64,000 nucleotides of DNA from Amycolatopsis iheyensis (lineage in GTDB: Bacteria; Actinomycetota; Actinomycetes; Mycobacteriales; Pseudonocardiaceae), in contig NZ_JAMXQV010000030.1 in assembly GCF_024703995.1 (NCBI RefSeq), forward strand, positions 62,001 through 126,000. Direction: 5' to 3'. Position numbers and translations under genes: made by a program. This document shows, in pieces, positions 39,057 to 47,591 of the stretch. Position 1 is the stretch's first letter. Each line of letters opens with the position of its first letter. The notes under the pieces are model-generated. The model searched no databases. It was not told where the DNA came from and saw only the letters and a program-made list of their open reading frames with translations.

Positions 39057-39168
39057 ATTTTCCTTCGCTCGAACCCCTTCCCGGCGCGGGCGGACCTCCC
39101 AGCGAGGCCCGGACCGCGACTTCGCCGTACCCGGCGACGGGACCGAGCCTGTCCCCGAAGGAGCTGCT

Positions 39169-39681
39169 ATGAAACGCAAACTGGTCGCGGTCGCGGCGGG
39201 TGCCCTCCTGGCCCCGGTGCTGGTGGTCGTCAACCCCGCCGGCATCGCGAGCGCGCACGGCTACGTCAACGCCCCGGCGAGCCGCCAGGCGCAGTGCGCC
39301 CAGGGCACCGTGTCCTGCGGCGACATCAAGTACGAGCCCCAGAGCGTCGAGGGCCCGAAGGGCCTGAAGTCCTGCAACGGCGGGAACGCGCAGTTCGCCG
39401 AGCTGAACGACAACGGCAAGGGCTGGAAGGCGTCCCCGGTCGGCACGACGGCGACGTTCACCTGGACCTTCACCGCCCGCCACCGCACGACGAACTACGA
39501 GTACTGGATCGGCGGCAGCAAGGTCGCGGACATCAGCGGCAACAACCAGCAGCCGCCGGAAACCGTTTCGCACCAGGTGAACCTGAGTGGCCACACGGGA
39601 CGCCAGACGGTGCTGGCGATCTGGAACATCGCGGACACGTCGAACGCCTTCTACTCCTGCATCGACGTGCAGGTGGGCTGA
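39169..39681 (+). CDS. AA10 lytic polysaccharide monooxygenase (chitin type)
   Basis: 170 residues. Signal peptide ends A-S-A at residue 29, leaving His30 as the N-terminus of the mature enzyme (H-G-Y-V-N-A-P-A-S-R). The copper histidine brace is H30 plus H105 (F-T-A-R-H-R-T-T-N-Y), with Phe in N-A-F-Y-S-C near the C-terminus as the axial residue. It is a single-domain enzyme without a carbohydrate-binding module. Oxidative cleavage of crystalline chitin is the likely activity, agreeing with the DasR-type site in its promoter. A GC-rich terminator follows. Confidence 0.93.
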   Translation: MKRKLVAVAAGALLAPVLVVVNPAGIASAHGYVNAPASRQAQCAQGTVSCGDIKYEPQSVEGPKGLKSCNGGNAQFAELNDNGKGWKASPVGTTATFTWTFTARHRTTNYEYWIGGSKVADISGNNQQPPETVSHQVNLSGHTGRQTVLAIWNIADTSNAFYSCIDVQVG

Positions 39682-39685
39682 ACCC

Positions 39686-39722
39686 CTCCCCGCCCGGGGG
39701 CGCGCGGCCCCCGGGCGGGGAG
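39686..39722 (+). terminator. Terminator after the LPMO gene
   Basis: Perfect 16-bp GC-only stem (arms 39686-39701 and 39707-39722) with a 5-base loop, 5 bases after the LPMO stop. Confidence 0.8.
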
Positions 39723-39740
39723 AGTCCTATCGTGGGCGGG

Positions 39741-40379
39741 GTGGACTTCGACGCCGGGCTGAGCCGCCGAGCGCGGGCGTTCGTCGCCGGCCACGGCGTG
39801 CGGCTCCCCGTGCCGTCGCTCGAGCCGATGCGCGCGCGGTGGCTGCGCGACGGCATCCCGGCCGAGCAGATCGACCGGGCCGAGGCGTTCCACGAGCGCT
39901 GGGGCGGCCTCTGCCTGCCGCCATCGCCTTGCTACGACGGCGGCCCGCGCACCTTCCACGCCGACTTCCCCGAGTGGCGGCCGGGCGCCGGCTGGCTCTT
40001 CGACGCCGGGACGACCCGCACGGCGCTGCCCTACGGCTTCGCGATCGGGCCCGCCGGGGAGTTCGGCCTCGACGGCAACGAGTGGTCGCCGCTGCACGCG
40101 AGCGTCGAAGGCTGGGTCGAATCCCTCGCGCTCGCCGCCCACGCGACGCGGTGGGCGAGCCGGACGACCCGGCTCACCGGCGACGCGGCCGAAGACTTCT
40201 CCCTCGACGGATGCGTTCAGATCCCCGAGGTCGCGGGCCTCGCGGACACCTGGTGGCGCGGCGACGGCACCCTCGTCGCGGTCCACCGGGGCGAAGCGCG
40301 GGCCTGCGCGTTCCCGCCGTACCGCACCACCCTCGTCCACTCGGGACTCGCCGACCGCGACCTGGCCGGTCTCGGCTGA
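39741..40379 (+). CDS. Hypothetical protein, possibly SUKH-like
   Basis: 212 residues from GTG 39741 (GTG 39732 is in frame and also possible). Soluble, rich in Trp and acidic residues: G-I-P-A-E-Q-I-D-R-A-E-A-F-H-E-R-W-G-G-L-C-L-P-P, Y-G-F-A-I-G-P-A-G-E-F-G-L-D-G and V-E-G-W-V-E-S-L-A-L-A. The last pattern recalls SUKH/SMI1-type immunity proteins, but the match is weak, and no toxin gene lies nearby. TCCTAT just upstream may be a -10 of a near-leaderless promoter. Confidence 0.55.
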   Translation: MDFDAGLSRRARAFVAGHGVRLPVPSLEPMRARWLRDGIPAEQIDRAEAFHERWGGLCLPPSPCYDGGPRTFHADFPEWRPGAGWLFDAGTTRTALPYGFAIGPAGEFGLDGNEWSPLHASVEGWVESLALAAHATRWASRTTRLTGDAAEDFSLDGCVQIPEVAGLADTWWRGDGTLVAVHRGEARACAFPPYRTTLVHSGLADRDLAGLG

Positions 40380-40422
40380 GCGCCGAAGCGGTGTGGAAGC
40401 CGGAGCGAAGCCCGGGGTCCTA

Positions 40423-40442
40423 ACGTCGGCGCGTGCCGACGT
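40423..40442. promoter_or_regulatory. Palindrome upstream of the second SARP-type gene
   Basis: ACGTCGGC-GCGT-GCCGACGT, perfect 8-bp arms, within the run TCCTAACGT that could be a -10 element. It lies about 60 bases before GTG 40504. Confidence 0.4.
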
Positions 40443-40503
40443 CCTCCACTGTGGTCCGACCGCTCGGCTCGCCCGCGCCCTCGGCCACGAGGAGGACCTC
40501 GCC

Positions 40504-43260
40504 GTGCCCGTCCGGTTCCGCCTGCTCGGGGACATCGAAGCCGACGTCGACGGCGTGCCCGTCGAGCTCGGCCACGCACGGCAGCGCGGGGTGCTGGCCG
40601 CGCTGCTCGCCGACGCCAACAAGCCCGTGTCGGCCGACCAGCTCACCGACCGCGTGTGGGCCGACCGGGCGCCGCTGCGGGCGCACCGCTGCCTGGCCAG
40701 CTACCTGTCGCGGCTCCGGCGGAGCCTGGCCGCCGCCGAGGACGTCGTCATCGCGCACGGGCCCGGCGGGTACGTCATCCGGGTGGCCGCCGACGCGATC
40801 GACCTGCACCGCTTCCGCGCGCTGGTCGCCGACGCCCGGGCCGACCAGGCGCTGGCGCGCTTCGACGAAGCGCTGGAGCTGTGGCGCGGCGACGCCTTCG
40901 CGGGCGCCGACACGCCGTGGGGCGAAACGATGCGGGAGACGCTCGCCGCCGAGCGGGCCGCGGCCGAGCTCGACCGCACCGACCTCGCCCTGCGGCTGGG
41001 CCGGCACAACACGGTGCTGGCCGGGATCGCCGCCCGCGCCGCGGCGAGCCCGCTCGACGAACGCGTCGCCGGCCAGCTCGTGCTCGCGCTCTACCGCGCG
41101 GGGCGGCAGGCCGACGCGCTGGAGCACTACGAACGGACCCGGCGGCGGCTCGCCGACGAGTTCGGCGCGGATCCCGGCCACGCCCTGCGCGAGCTGCACC
41201 GGAAGATCCTCACCGCGGATCCCGGCCTTGAGTCGCCGCCGGTGACCGCGCCGCCGCGGGGCACGGTGCCGCGACAGCTCCCGGCCGCCCCGCGCCGGCT
41301 CGTCGGCCGCGATCGCGAAGCGGCCGCGGTGACCCACGCGCTCACCGAGCCGGGCGGCACCGTGCCCGTCTGCGCGATCGGCGGCCCGGCCGGGGTCGGC
41401 AAGACGGCGCTCGCGCTGCGCTGGGCGCACGACCACCTCGACCGCTTCCCCGACGGGCAGGTGCACGTCGACCTGCGCGGCTTCGATCCCTCGGGCACGC
41501 CGATGCCGGCGGAAACCGCGGTGCGCCGGCTGCTCGGCGCGCTGGGGGCCGACCCGGCGGCGCTGCCCGCGGACGAAGACGGGCTCGTCGCGCTCTACCG
41601 CAGCCTGGTGGCGGGGAAGCGGCTGCTCGTCGTGCTGGACAACGCGCGGGACGCCGCCCAGGTGGCGCCGCTGCTGCCGGGCAGCGGGACGTGCGCGGTG
41701 CTCGTGACCAGCCGCCACCGGCTGACGGGCCTCGGTGTGCGGGGCGCCGCGCTGGTCGAGCTGGACGTGCTGACCGAAGCCGCCGCGCGGGACCTGCTGG
41801 CCGGCGCCCTCGGCCCGGAGCGCGTCGACGGCGAGCCCGGCGCGGTCGAGCGCCTGGTGCGCTGGTGTGCCGGGCTGCCGCTGGCCCTCGGCATCGTGGC
41901 CGCCCGCGCCGCCGCCCGGCCCGGGTTCCCGCTGGAGGTGCTGGCCGAGGAGTGCCACGACGCGTCGGCGCGGCTGGACGCGCTCGACGCGGGCGAGCTC
42001 AACGCCAACCTGCGCGCGGTGTTCTCGTGGTCCTGCACCGCCCTCGACCCCGTCGCGGCCGAGGCGTTCCGCTTGCTCGGCGTGGCGCCCGGCCCGGACC
42101 TGGGCCTGACCGCCGCGGCGGCGCTGACCGGGCTCGACGCCCCGCGGGTCCGCTCGGTGCTGCGGTGCCTGGTCGACGCGAACCTGCTGCAGGAGCCGGT
42201 GCCCGGCCGGTACCGGATGCACGACCTGCTGCGGCTGTACGCCACCGAGCTCGCCGGCGACGACGTCCGCGCCACTGGACTGCGCCGGCTCACGGACTGC
42301 CAGCTGCACACCGCCCGCGCCGCGGCCCGCCTGCTGCGCCCGGAGCACCCGGTCATCGAGCTGGCCCCCGCGGCCGGCGCCGTCGTCCCCGGGTTCGCGG
42401 ACCGGGCGGCGGCCACGGCCTGGTTCGACGTCGAACACGCCGGGCTGCTCGCGCTGCTCGACGCGGCCGCGGCGCGGGGCGGGCACCGTACGGTGTGGCA
42501 GCTGGCCTGGTTCCTCAGCGCCTACCACGCCGGCCGCGGCCTGCTGGTCGAAGACCTGACCGCCTGGCAGGCCGGGGTCGCCGCGGCCCGCGAGCTGCGC
42601 GATCCGGCGGCCCTCGCCGTGGCCCACCTGCAGGCCGGGACGGCGTGCGCGCGGGTGGACCGGCACGTGGCCGCGGTGGGTCACCTGCACCAGGCGCTGG
42701 ACCTGGCCGGGGCCGCCCCCGACGTCCTCGCCGACGTCCACCGCACCCTCGGCTGGGTGTGGACGCAGCGCGGGGAGCACGAGCGCGCGCTGCCGCACGC
42801 CCGCCGGTCGCTGGAGCTCTACCGCGCGGACGCCAACGCGATGCGCGAAGCCGACGCGCTCAACTCGGTCGGCTGGCTGCAGGCGCGGCTGGGGGAGCTG
42901 CCGGGAGCGGCCGACACCTGCGAACGGGCGCTGGCCCTGTGCCGCCGGCTCGGCCACCGCCGGGCCGAAGCGCAGACCCTGCACAGCCTCGGGTTCATCG
43001 CGCAGCGGCTGGGCCGGCCCGCGGAGGCGCTGGGCCGCTACGAGGACGCGCTCGACGTCGTGCGCGCGACCCGCGACGTCTACGACGAGGCGGTCATCCA
43101 GCTGAACCTGGGGGAGGTGTACGCGGAGCTCGGCCGGCTCCGCGAGGCCCGCCGCGCGTGGGAGGAGGCGGAGCAGCTCGGCGTGACGCAGCACCGGGCG
43201 GTCCTGGCCGAAACCGCCCGCCGCCGGTTGGCGGGAGCACGGATCCCGGCCGGCCGCTGA
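40504..43260 (+). CDS. SARP/AfsR-type regulator, second paralogue
   Basis: 918 residues from GTG 40504, preferred because GAGGAGG lies just upstream and the DNA-binding domain begins there (V-P-V-R-F-R-L-L-G-D-I-E). Domains: winged helix (1-95), BTAD (98-245), NB-ARC with Walker A G-P-A-G-V-G-K-T at 294-301 and L-L-V-V-L-D-N-A-R, then TPRs (G-R-P-A-E-A-L-G-R-Y-E-D-A-L). It matches 6973-9690 throughout, including R-Q-L-P-A-A-P-R before the ATPase. No biosynthetic cluster is next to it. Confidence 0.9.
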   Translation: MPVRFRLLGDIEADVDGVPVELGHARQRGVLAALLADANKPVSADQLTDRVWADRAPLRAHRCLASYLSRLRRSLAAAEDVVIAHGPGGYVIRVAADAIDLHRFRALVADARADQALARFDEALELWRGDAFAGADTPWGETMRETLAAERAAAELDRTDLALRLGRHNTVLAGIAARAAASPLDERVAGQLVLALYRAGRQADALEHYERTRRRLADEFGADPGHALRELHRKILTADPGLESPPVTAPPRGTVPRQLPAAPRRLVGRDREAAAVTHALTEPGGTVPVCAIGGPAGVGKTALALRWAHDHLDRFPDGQVHVDLRGFDPSGTPMPAETAVRRLLGALGADPAALPADEDGLVALYRSLVAGKRLLVVLDNARDAAQVAPLLPGSGTCAVLVTSRHRLTGLGVRGAALVELDVLTEAAARDLLAGALGPERVDGEPGAVERLVRWCAGLPLALGIVAARAAARPGFPLEVLAEECHDASARLDALDAGELNANLRAVFSWSCTALDPVAAEAFRLLGVAPGPDLGLTAAAALTGLDAPRVRSVLRCLVDANLLQEPVPGRYRMHDLLRLYATELAGDDVRATGLRRLTDCQLHTARAAARLLRPEHPVIELAPAAGAVVPGFADRAAATAWFDVEHAGLLALLDAAAARGGHRTVWQLAWFLSAYHAGRGLLVEDLTAWQAGVAAARELRDPAALAVAHLQAGTACARVDRHVAAVGHLHQALDLAGAAPDVLADVHRTLGWVWTQRGEHERALPHARRSLELYRADANAMREADALNSVGWLQARLGELPGAADTCERALALCRRLGHRRAEAQTLHSLGFIAQRLGRPAEALGRYEDALDVVRATRDVYDEAVIQLNLGEVYAELGRLREARRAWEEAEQLGVTQHRAVLAETARRRLAGARIPAGR

Positions 43261-43385
43261 CCGGGACGCACCCCGGCCCACCGGGCGATTGCACCGGCGC
43301 GCAACCGCCCCGCAGCTTCCGGCCCCTACGGTCGCCACCGCCCGATCGGATCGGTTCCCGGCTTCGGGAACGGTGAGGAGGAGAT

Positions 43386-43799
43386 GTGCGAAAGATGATC
43401 TCGGTGGCCTTGACCACCGCGGCCGTGGGAACGGCGCTGACGTTCGCGGCCTCGCCCGCGTTCGCCGTCGGCAGCTGTGCCAGCGGCAACTTCTGCCTGT
43501 TCGAGAACAACGACTTCAACCGGGGCAACACCAACCACTGGCTCGACCTCCGGGCGGACGACTACGACCTGCGCAACAACTACTGGTACGACGGCAACGG
43601 AAACCAGACCGACGACAGCATCGACAACGAGACCAGCTCGGTGAAGAACCGCATCGGCTGCAACGTGATGCTGTACCAGGACGTCGGCGGCACCGGCGCC
43701 AAGACGAAGTCGATCAGCAACACCGACGACGGGTTCCTGGCGAACAACGCCATCGGCGACAACCGGCTCAGCGCCGTGGACATCTGCACCAAGGACTGA
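43386..43799 (+). CDS. Secreted peptidase-inhibitor I36-family protein
   Basis: 137 residues from GTG 43386, after GAGGAGGAG. Signal peptide ends S-P-A-F-A at residue 27. The mature part has a single beta-gamma-crystallin-like module: N-F-C-L-F-E-N-N-D-F-N-R-G-N, Y-D-L-R-N-N-Y-W-Y-D-G, with three Cys and many Asn/Asp. Family I36 includes the Streptomyces metalloprotease inhibitor SMPI, but most members are untested. A hairpin terminator follows. Confidence 0.8.
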   Translation: MRKMISVALTTAAVGTALTFAASPAFAVGSCASGNFCLFENNDFNRGNTNHWLDLRADDYDLRNNYWYDGNGNQTDDSIDNETSSVKNRIGCNVMLYQDVGGTGAKTKSISNTDDGFLANNAIGDNRLSAVDICTKD

Positions 43800-43808
43800 C
43801 GTGTCCGG

Positions 43809-43842
43809 CCGGTGGTGCCCGTCCCCCGCCGGGCACCACCGG
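43809..43842 (+). terminator. Terminator between I36 and lipoprotein genes
   Basis: Perfect 13-bp stem CCGGTGGTGCCCG/CGGGCACCACCGG with an 8-base loop, 10 bases after the I36 stop and just before the ribosome site of the lipoprotein gene. Confidence 0.75.
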
Positions 43843-43859
43843 CGTCTCCTGGAGGTCGT

Positions 43860-44660
43860 GTGTTCAAGAAGGTCCTGGCCGCCGCCCTGGTCCTGCTCAC
43901 GCTGAGCGCGTGCGGGACCGAACCGGTCGCGCCCCCGCTGCCCGCCGAGCGGCTCGCGTTGCCGTTCGACCGCTACCGGCCGGACTTCGCGCAGCAGTCG
44001 GAAATCACGCGGGCCCGCACCACGCTGGTCCGGGCCTGCCTGCACGGCGTCGTCGAACTGCCGGCGCAGGACGCGGCGCCCGGCGTCCTCGACCGCTCCC
44101 CGAACCTGCGCCGCTACGGCGTGATCGACGAAGCGTCCGCCACCGGCTACGGATACCACTTTCCCCGTACCCAAGCCGAAAAGGACGGGCAGACCGAACG
44201 CCTCCGCTGGTCGGCCGGTCTCACCGACGCCCAGCAGGCGACCCTGGCACACTGCACGGACCAGGCCGAAACGACGCTGACGAAGGTCGACGACGGTTTC
44301 CTCACCGACGCGGACTTCCGCTCCTTGCGGACCGCGCAGGCGGACCCTCGGGTCGGCGCGGCCTTCGCGGCGTGGCGGGCGTGCATGGCGGAGCAGGGCT
44401 ACAGCTACCAAGACCCGCCCGCGGCGATCTCGGACCGGCGCTGGAACCTCGACTCGGCCCTGATCCCGGACGCGGAAAAGGAAACGGCCCTCGCGGACGT
44501 CCGCTGCAAGGCCGAGGTCCACCTGGTCGAAACCTGGCACGACGTCGACGCGGCGGTGCAAGAAGCCCGGATCCGCCAGGACGCGGCCCGCTTCGACCGG
44601 CTGGCCACGGCGGTGCGGACCCAGCTGGCCGCGGCCCGGCGCGTCCTCGGCTCGTCCTGA
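43860..44660 (+). CDS. Lipoprotein of unknown function
   Basis: 266 residues from GTG 43860 with GGAGGT close upstream. Lipobox L-T-L-S-A-C (Cys18). The mature part is mainly helical and charged, with R-A-C-L-H-G, W-R-A-C-M-A-E-Q-G-Y-S-Y and V-R-C-K-A-E-V-H-L-V-E-T-W, a pattern common in actinobacterial surface lipoproteins that often lie near regulators. No enzymatic motif is seen. It lies between the I36 gene and a nitroreductase. Confidence 0.75.
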   Translation: MFKKVLAAALVLLTLSACGTEPVAPPLPAERLALPFDRYRPDFAQQSEITRARTTLVRACLHGVVELPAQDAAPGVLDRSPNLRRYGVIDEASATGYGYHFPRTQAEKDGQTERLRWSAGLTDAQQATLAHCTDQAETTLTKVDDGFLTDADFRSLRTAQADPRVGAAFAAWRACMAEQGYSYQDPPAAISDRRWNLDSALIPDAEKETALADVRCKAEVHLVETWHDVDAAVQEARIRQDAARFDRLATAVRTQLAAARRVLGSS

Positions 44661-44707
44661 CGCGATCAGCCGCTCGGCCGCGGTGAGAAAATCCGTACGG
44701 TGGGGGC

Positions 44708-45331
44708 ATGGACGCCGAAACCGTGCTCACCACCACCCGATCGGTCCGCCGCAAGCTCGACCTCGAGCGCGAAGTGCCCGGAGCCGTCCTCGCCGACTGC
44801 GTCCGCGTCGCCCAGCAGGCGCCGGTCGCGGGCAACATGGCCGGGCAGCTCCGGTGGCTCCTCGTCCGCGACGCCGGCTTGAAGAGCAAGATCGCCGAGT
44901 ACACCCGCGAAACCGCCGAGGCGGCGTGGGCGCGGTTCGGTCACCTCATCGAGGAACGCACCCTGGTCTCGACCCAGCACCTGGTCCGCAACCTCGCGCG
45001 CGTGCCCGTCCTGGCGATCCCGTGCATGCTCACCCGCCCGCCGGGCGACGAGTTCGGGCAGTCCGCGTACTTCGGCTCCGCCTACCCGGCGATCTGGAGC
45101 TTCCAGCTGGCGTTGCGCGCCCGCGGCCTCGGCAGCTCGATCTGCGGCTACCCCCTGCGCGACCACGAAGCGGAGGTCGCGGCCGTGCTCGGCATCCCCG
45201 AGGACGTCATGCCGGTGACCCTGCTGGCGGTCGCGTACACCACCCAGCCCGACTTCCGGGCGGCGGCGCGCCCGGCCGCGGAAGACGTCACGTACTTCGA
45301 CACCTGGGGAAACGGCGAGGCCGCAGGGTAG
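44708..45331 (+). CDS. Nitroreductase-family flavoprotein
   Basis: 207 residues. FMN-binding N-terminus T-T-R-S-V-R-R-K-L-D, A-Q-Q-A-P-V-A-G-N-M-A-G-Q-L-R-W-L (phosphate and ring contacts), Y-P-A-I-W-S-F-Q-L-A-L-R-A-R-G-L-G-S-S and a C-terminal helix region. NAD(P)H-dependent reduction of nitro, quinone or ene substrates is typical; the substrate is unknown. It is monocistronic and converges on the XRE-type gene. Confidence 0.87.
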   Translation: MDAETVLTTTRSVRRKLDLEREVPGAVLADCVRVAQQAPVAGNMAGQLRWLLVRDAGLKSKIAEYTRETAEAAWARFGHLIEERTLVSTQHLVRNLARVPVLAIPCMLTRPPGDEFGQSAYFGSAYPAIWSFQLALRARGLGSSICGYPLRDHEAEVAAVLGIPEDVMPVTLLAVAYTTQPDFRAAARPAAEDVTYFDTWGNGEAAG

Positions 45332-45347
45332 GGACCTGGACTTCCCG

Positions 45348-46784
45348 CTAAAGCCCGGTCGCCGGGTGGGCGCGGATCCGTTCGGCCAGCTCCCGGGCTT
45401 CGCGGGAGTTGCGGTAGGGCGGGCTGTCCAGCGTCGCGCACATGTCGGACAGGCGCGTGGCCAGGTGGGCGACGCCGGCGGTGTCGGACGTGCTGATCAC
45501 CGGGTCGAGCGCGGCGTCGGCGGCGTCCAGCTCCCGCATGGCCAGGTACCCGTCGGTCATCTCCAGCCGGGTGGACGCTTCACCGCCGTAGCGGCGGGTG
45601 CGCTCGGCGTCCGTCGCGTACAGGCGGAGCGCGCGTTCGGCGGCGTCGATCGCCAGCACCGGCCGGCCCACCTGGACCCAGGCGCCGGCGTTGCAGAAGA
45701 ACTGCCGTGCCTCGTCGAACCCGAACTCGCCGCCGACGACGTCGTGCAGCTCGTCGAGCTCGGTGGTGTGCTCGCGCGCGTGGTGTCCCAGGCCGATCAC
45801 GTTCCGGGTCTCGCGGACGTCGCCGAGGTGGGCCCAGGCCCGGCTTTCGATGTTGCACAGCCGCACGAACCCGGTGCCGTGCTTGAGGTGTTCGCGACCG
45901 GCTCGCGCCAGGTCCGCCGCCTCCCGCGGGTTCCCGGACCAGAACGCGATGAGCGCCTGGGTGCCGCGCAGCCACGCCTTGAGTCCACTGTGGCCGATGA
46001 TCTCGGCGTAGACCCAGGCGGCGCGCGACTGTTCGGCGGCGGCGCTGTAACAGCCCAGCTCCATGCTGGCGTTCGCCAGCAGCCCGCACGTCTGGCCGGC
46101 GAGCAGGTACAGGTGCGACTGCTGGGCCGGGTGGGCGCGCCGCCCCAGCAGCCGGAAGACGCGGTCGCGCACGCGGACGAGCTCGCCGAAGACCTCGGCG
46201 GGCGGGGTGCGGATGGCGGCGCGCGCGAGCTCGACGACGTCGTGGTCCAGCTGCTCGAGCGTGATCGCGCCGACCTCGGTCACTTCGGCGAGCTCGGCGT
46301 GCGCGCCGGACGCGTGGGCGGCGGCGCGGACCGCGGCGGGGCTGAGCCGTCCGGGTTCCGGCGGCGGGGGAGCGGTGTCCTGTTCGGCCGGCGGCAGCTG
46401 GTCGAGCACGAGCCGCTCGGACTCGGGCAGCAGCGGCCGCTCGTCGTCGCCGACCAAGGCGCTGGGCACGGTCCCGTAAACCCGGGCGAGCAGGGCGAGG
46501 ACGTGCACGGTGGGGCGGATGCCCCGCTGCGGCCACGCCTCGTATTCGCTGATCCGCTTGCCGGTCATCGGCGCCCGGCCGTCGCCGAGCAGGTCGTTGC
46601 AGCGCGCCGCGACCGCCGTCTGGGACAGACCGTGGGTGTAGCGCCAGGCCTGGCGCGGGTTGAACTGCCAGCGGCCGGACATCTCGGCCGCGATCCGGGC
46701 CGGGCCGCAGCCGGCGGCGAGCAGCTCGTGACGCAGCCGCTCCCGCTCGGGCTTGCTCCCGGGTTTCGACCTGCTGGTTCCCAT
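45348..46784 (-). CDS. XRE-type regulator with TPR-like C-terminal domain
   Basis: 478 residues from ATG 46784. The N-terminal ~100 residues hold a Cro/CI-type helix-turn-helix (L-S-Q-T-A-V-A-A-R-C-N-D-L-L, M-T-G-K-R-I-S-E-Y-E-A-W-P), and the rest is helical repeat (A-G-R-E-H-L-K-H-G, A-E-R-A-L-R-L-Y-A). This layout is common in actinobacterial regulators paired with small proteins. It is divergent from a tiny-peptide operon, and two perfect palindromes lie in the gap. Confidence 0.84.
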   Translation of the reverse strand: MGTSRSKPGSKPERERLRHELLAAGCGPARIAAEMSGRWQFNPRQAWRYTHGLSQTAVAARCNDLLGDGRAPMTGKRISEYEAWPQRGIRPTVHVLALLARVYGTVPSALVGDDERPLLPESERLVLDQLPPAEQDTAPPPPEPGRLSPAAVRAAAHASGAHAELAEVTEVGAITLEQLDHDVVELARAAIRTPPAEVFGELVRVRDRVFRLLGRRAHPAQQSHLYLLAGQTCGLLANASMELGCYSAAAEQSRAAWVYAEIIGHSGLKAWLRGTQALIAFWSGNPREAADLARAGREHLKHGTGFVRLCNIESRAWAHLGDVRETRNVIGLGHHAREHTTELDELHDVVGGEFGFDEARQFFCNAGAWVQVGRPVLAIDAAERALRLYATDAERTRRYGGEASTRLEMTDGYLAMRELDAADAALDPVISTSDTAGVAHLATRLSDMCATLDSPPYRNSREARELAERIRAHPATGL

Positions 46785-46868
46785 GACGCCGCTCCGAGAC
46801 CGAATAAGGGATGCACCCCACCGCCGACGGTCGGTCACCGTAGCGCATCACCGCCTTTCGCCACAGCA

Positions 46869-46914
46869 CCCGGAAATTCCGGGGAAAACTCCCACCCGGC
46901 GGGAATCCCGCCGG
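46869..46914. promoter_or_regulatory. Two palindromes in the XRE / small-ORF divergent gap
   Basis: CCCGGAA-A-TTCCGGG (46869-46883) and CCGGCGGGA-A-TCCCGCCGG (46896-46914), both perfect around a central A, in the 181-base gap between ATG 46784 (minus) and GTG 46966 (plus). The adjacent XRE-type protein is the obvious candidate to bind them. Confidence 0.5.
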
Positions 46915-46965
46915 CCGCGTCGATCGGGAATGCTGGTCCGCCGCACCGAGCCAAGTGGAGGATCC

Positions 46966-47010
46966 GTGCTTCGCGACACCGCTGGTACCCACCCGGGGCG
47001 GCGGTCATGA
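46966..47010 (+). CDS. 14-residue peptide, possible leader
   Basis: GTG 46966 follows GTGGAGGATCC and encodes V-L-R-D-T-A-G-T-H-P-G-R-R-S. Its TGA overlaps the ATG of the next ORF (ATGA). It may only serve translational coupling. Confidence 0.35.
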   Translation: MLRDTAGTHPGRRS

Positions 47011-47150
47011 CCGTGCGCTGGGTCGAAAACACCCGCCCCCGCGAGACACCGCCCGACGGCGTCCGGTCGGCGCGGACCACGCGCGCCCGCGCGGCCGAAC
47101 CGGCGGGCCCACCCGCCCGGCGGGCCGCGGACGAGCGGGACCGCCGGTGA
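47007..47150 (+). CDS. Small basic protein, coupled
   Basis: 47 residues (M-T-V-R-W-V-E-N-T-R-P-R-E-T-P-P then Arg/Ala-rich). It overlaps ORFs on both sides (ATGA before, GTGA after). No domain is recognised and composition is disordered-like. Confidence 0.35.
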   Translation: MTVRWVENTRPRETPPDGVRSARTTRARAAEPAGPPARRAADERDRR

Positions 47151-47491
47151 GTGCCCTCGAGGAGGCGCTGCACGCGCTCATGACCCGCGGGTTCCGGTTC
47201 CAGCACATCGCCGACGAACACGGCGAGCTGGCGATCATCGTCGGCACCTACGGCTGGCCGGGGTTCGCCGACCGGATCGAGATCCACGGCGAGCACGAGG
47301 CCTCGGCGGCGCGCACGCGGACCGATCCGGTCGAGGAGCCGGTGTGGCGCCGGGACGGCGACACGCTGTCGGTGATCGCCGCCCTGCTCGCCCTGTCACC
47401 GCCGCGCCGCGACGCGGGAGTCAGTGCGGCGAGACGAGGTCCGCGGCCCGCAGCGTCGACGACGAAGCCGGCCTCGTGGCCCGCGAGATGA
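47147..47491 (+). CDS. Hypothetical protein next to the XRE-type regulator
   Basis: 114 residues from GTG 47147. The first ~75 residues look like a folded domain (L-M-T-R-G-F-R-F-Q-H-I-A-D-E-H-G-E-L-A-I-I-V-G-T-Y-G-W-P-G-F-A-D-R), while the tail is Arg/Pro/Ala-rich. No family is recognised. It is the third of three overlapping ORFs divergent from an XRE-type gene, an arrangement typical of regulator/small-effector pairs in actinobacteria. Confidence 0.5.
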   Translation: MSALEEALHALMTRGFRFQHIADEHGELAIIVGTYGWPGFADRIEIHGEHEASAARTRTDPVEEPVWRRDGDTLSVIAALLALSPPRRDAGVSAARRGPRPAASTTKPASWPAR

Positions 47492-47591
47492 CGAAGACCT
47501 CGACGCCGAGCCCGACCGCGACAGCGTCCTCCTCCAGCGAGCGCATCGACCGCTACCGCCGGCCCGCCCGGCGTTCCACACCGCTGTCCTA

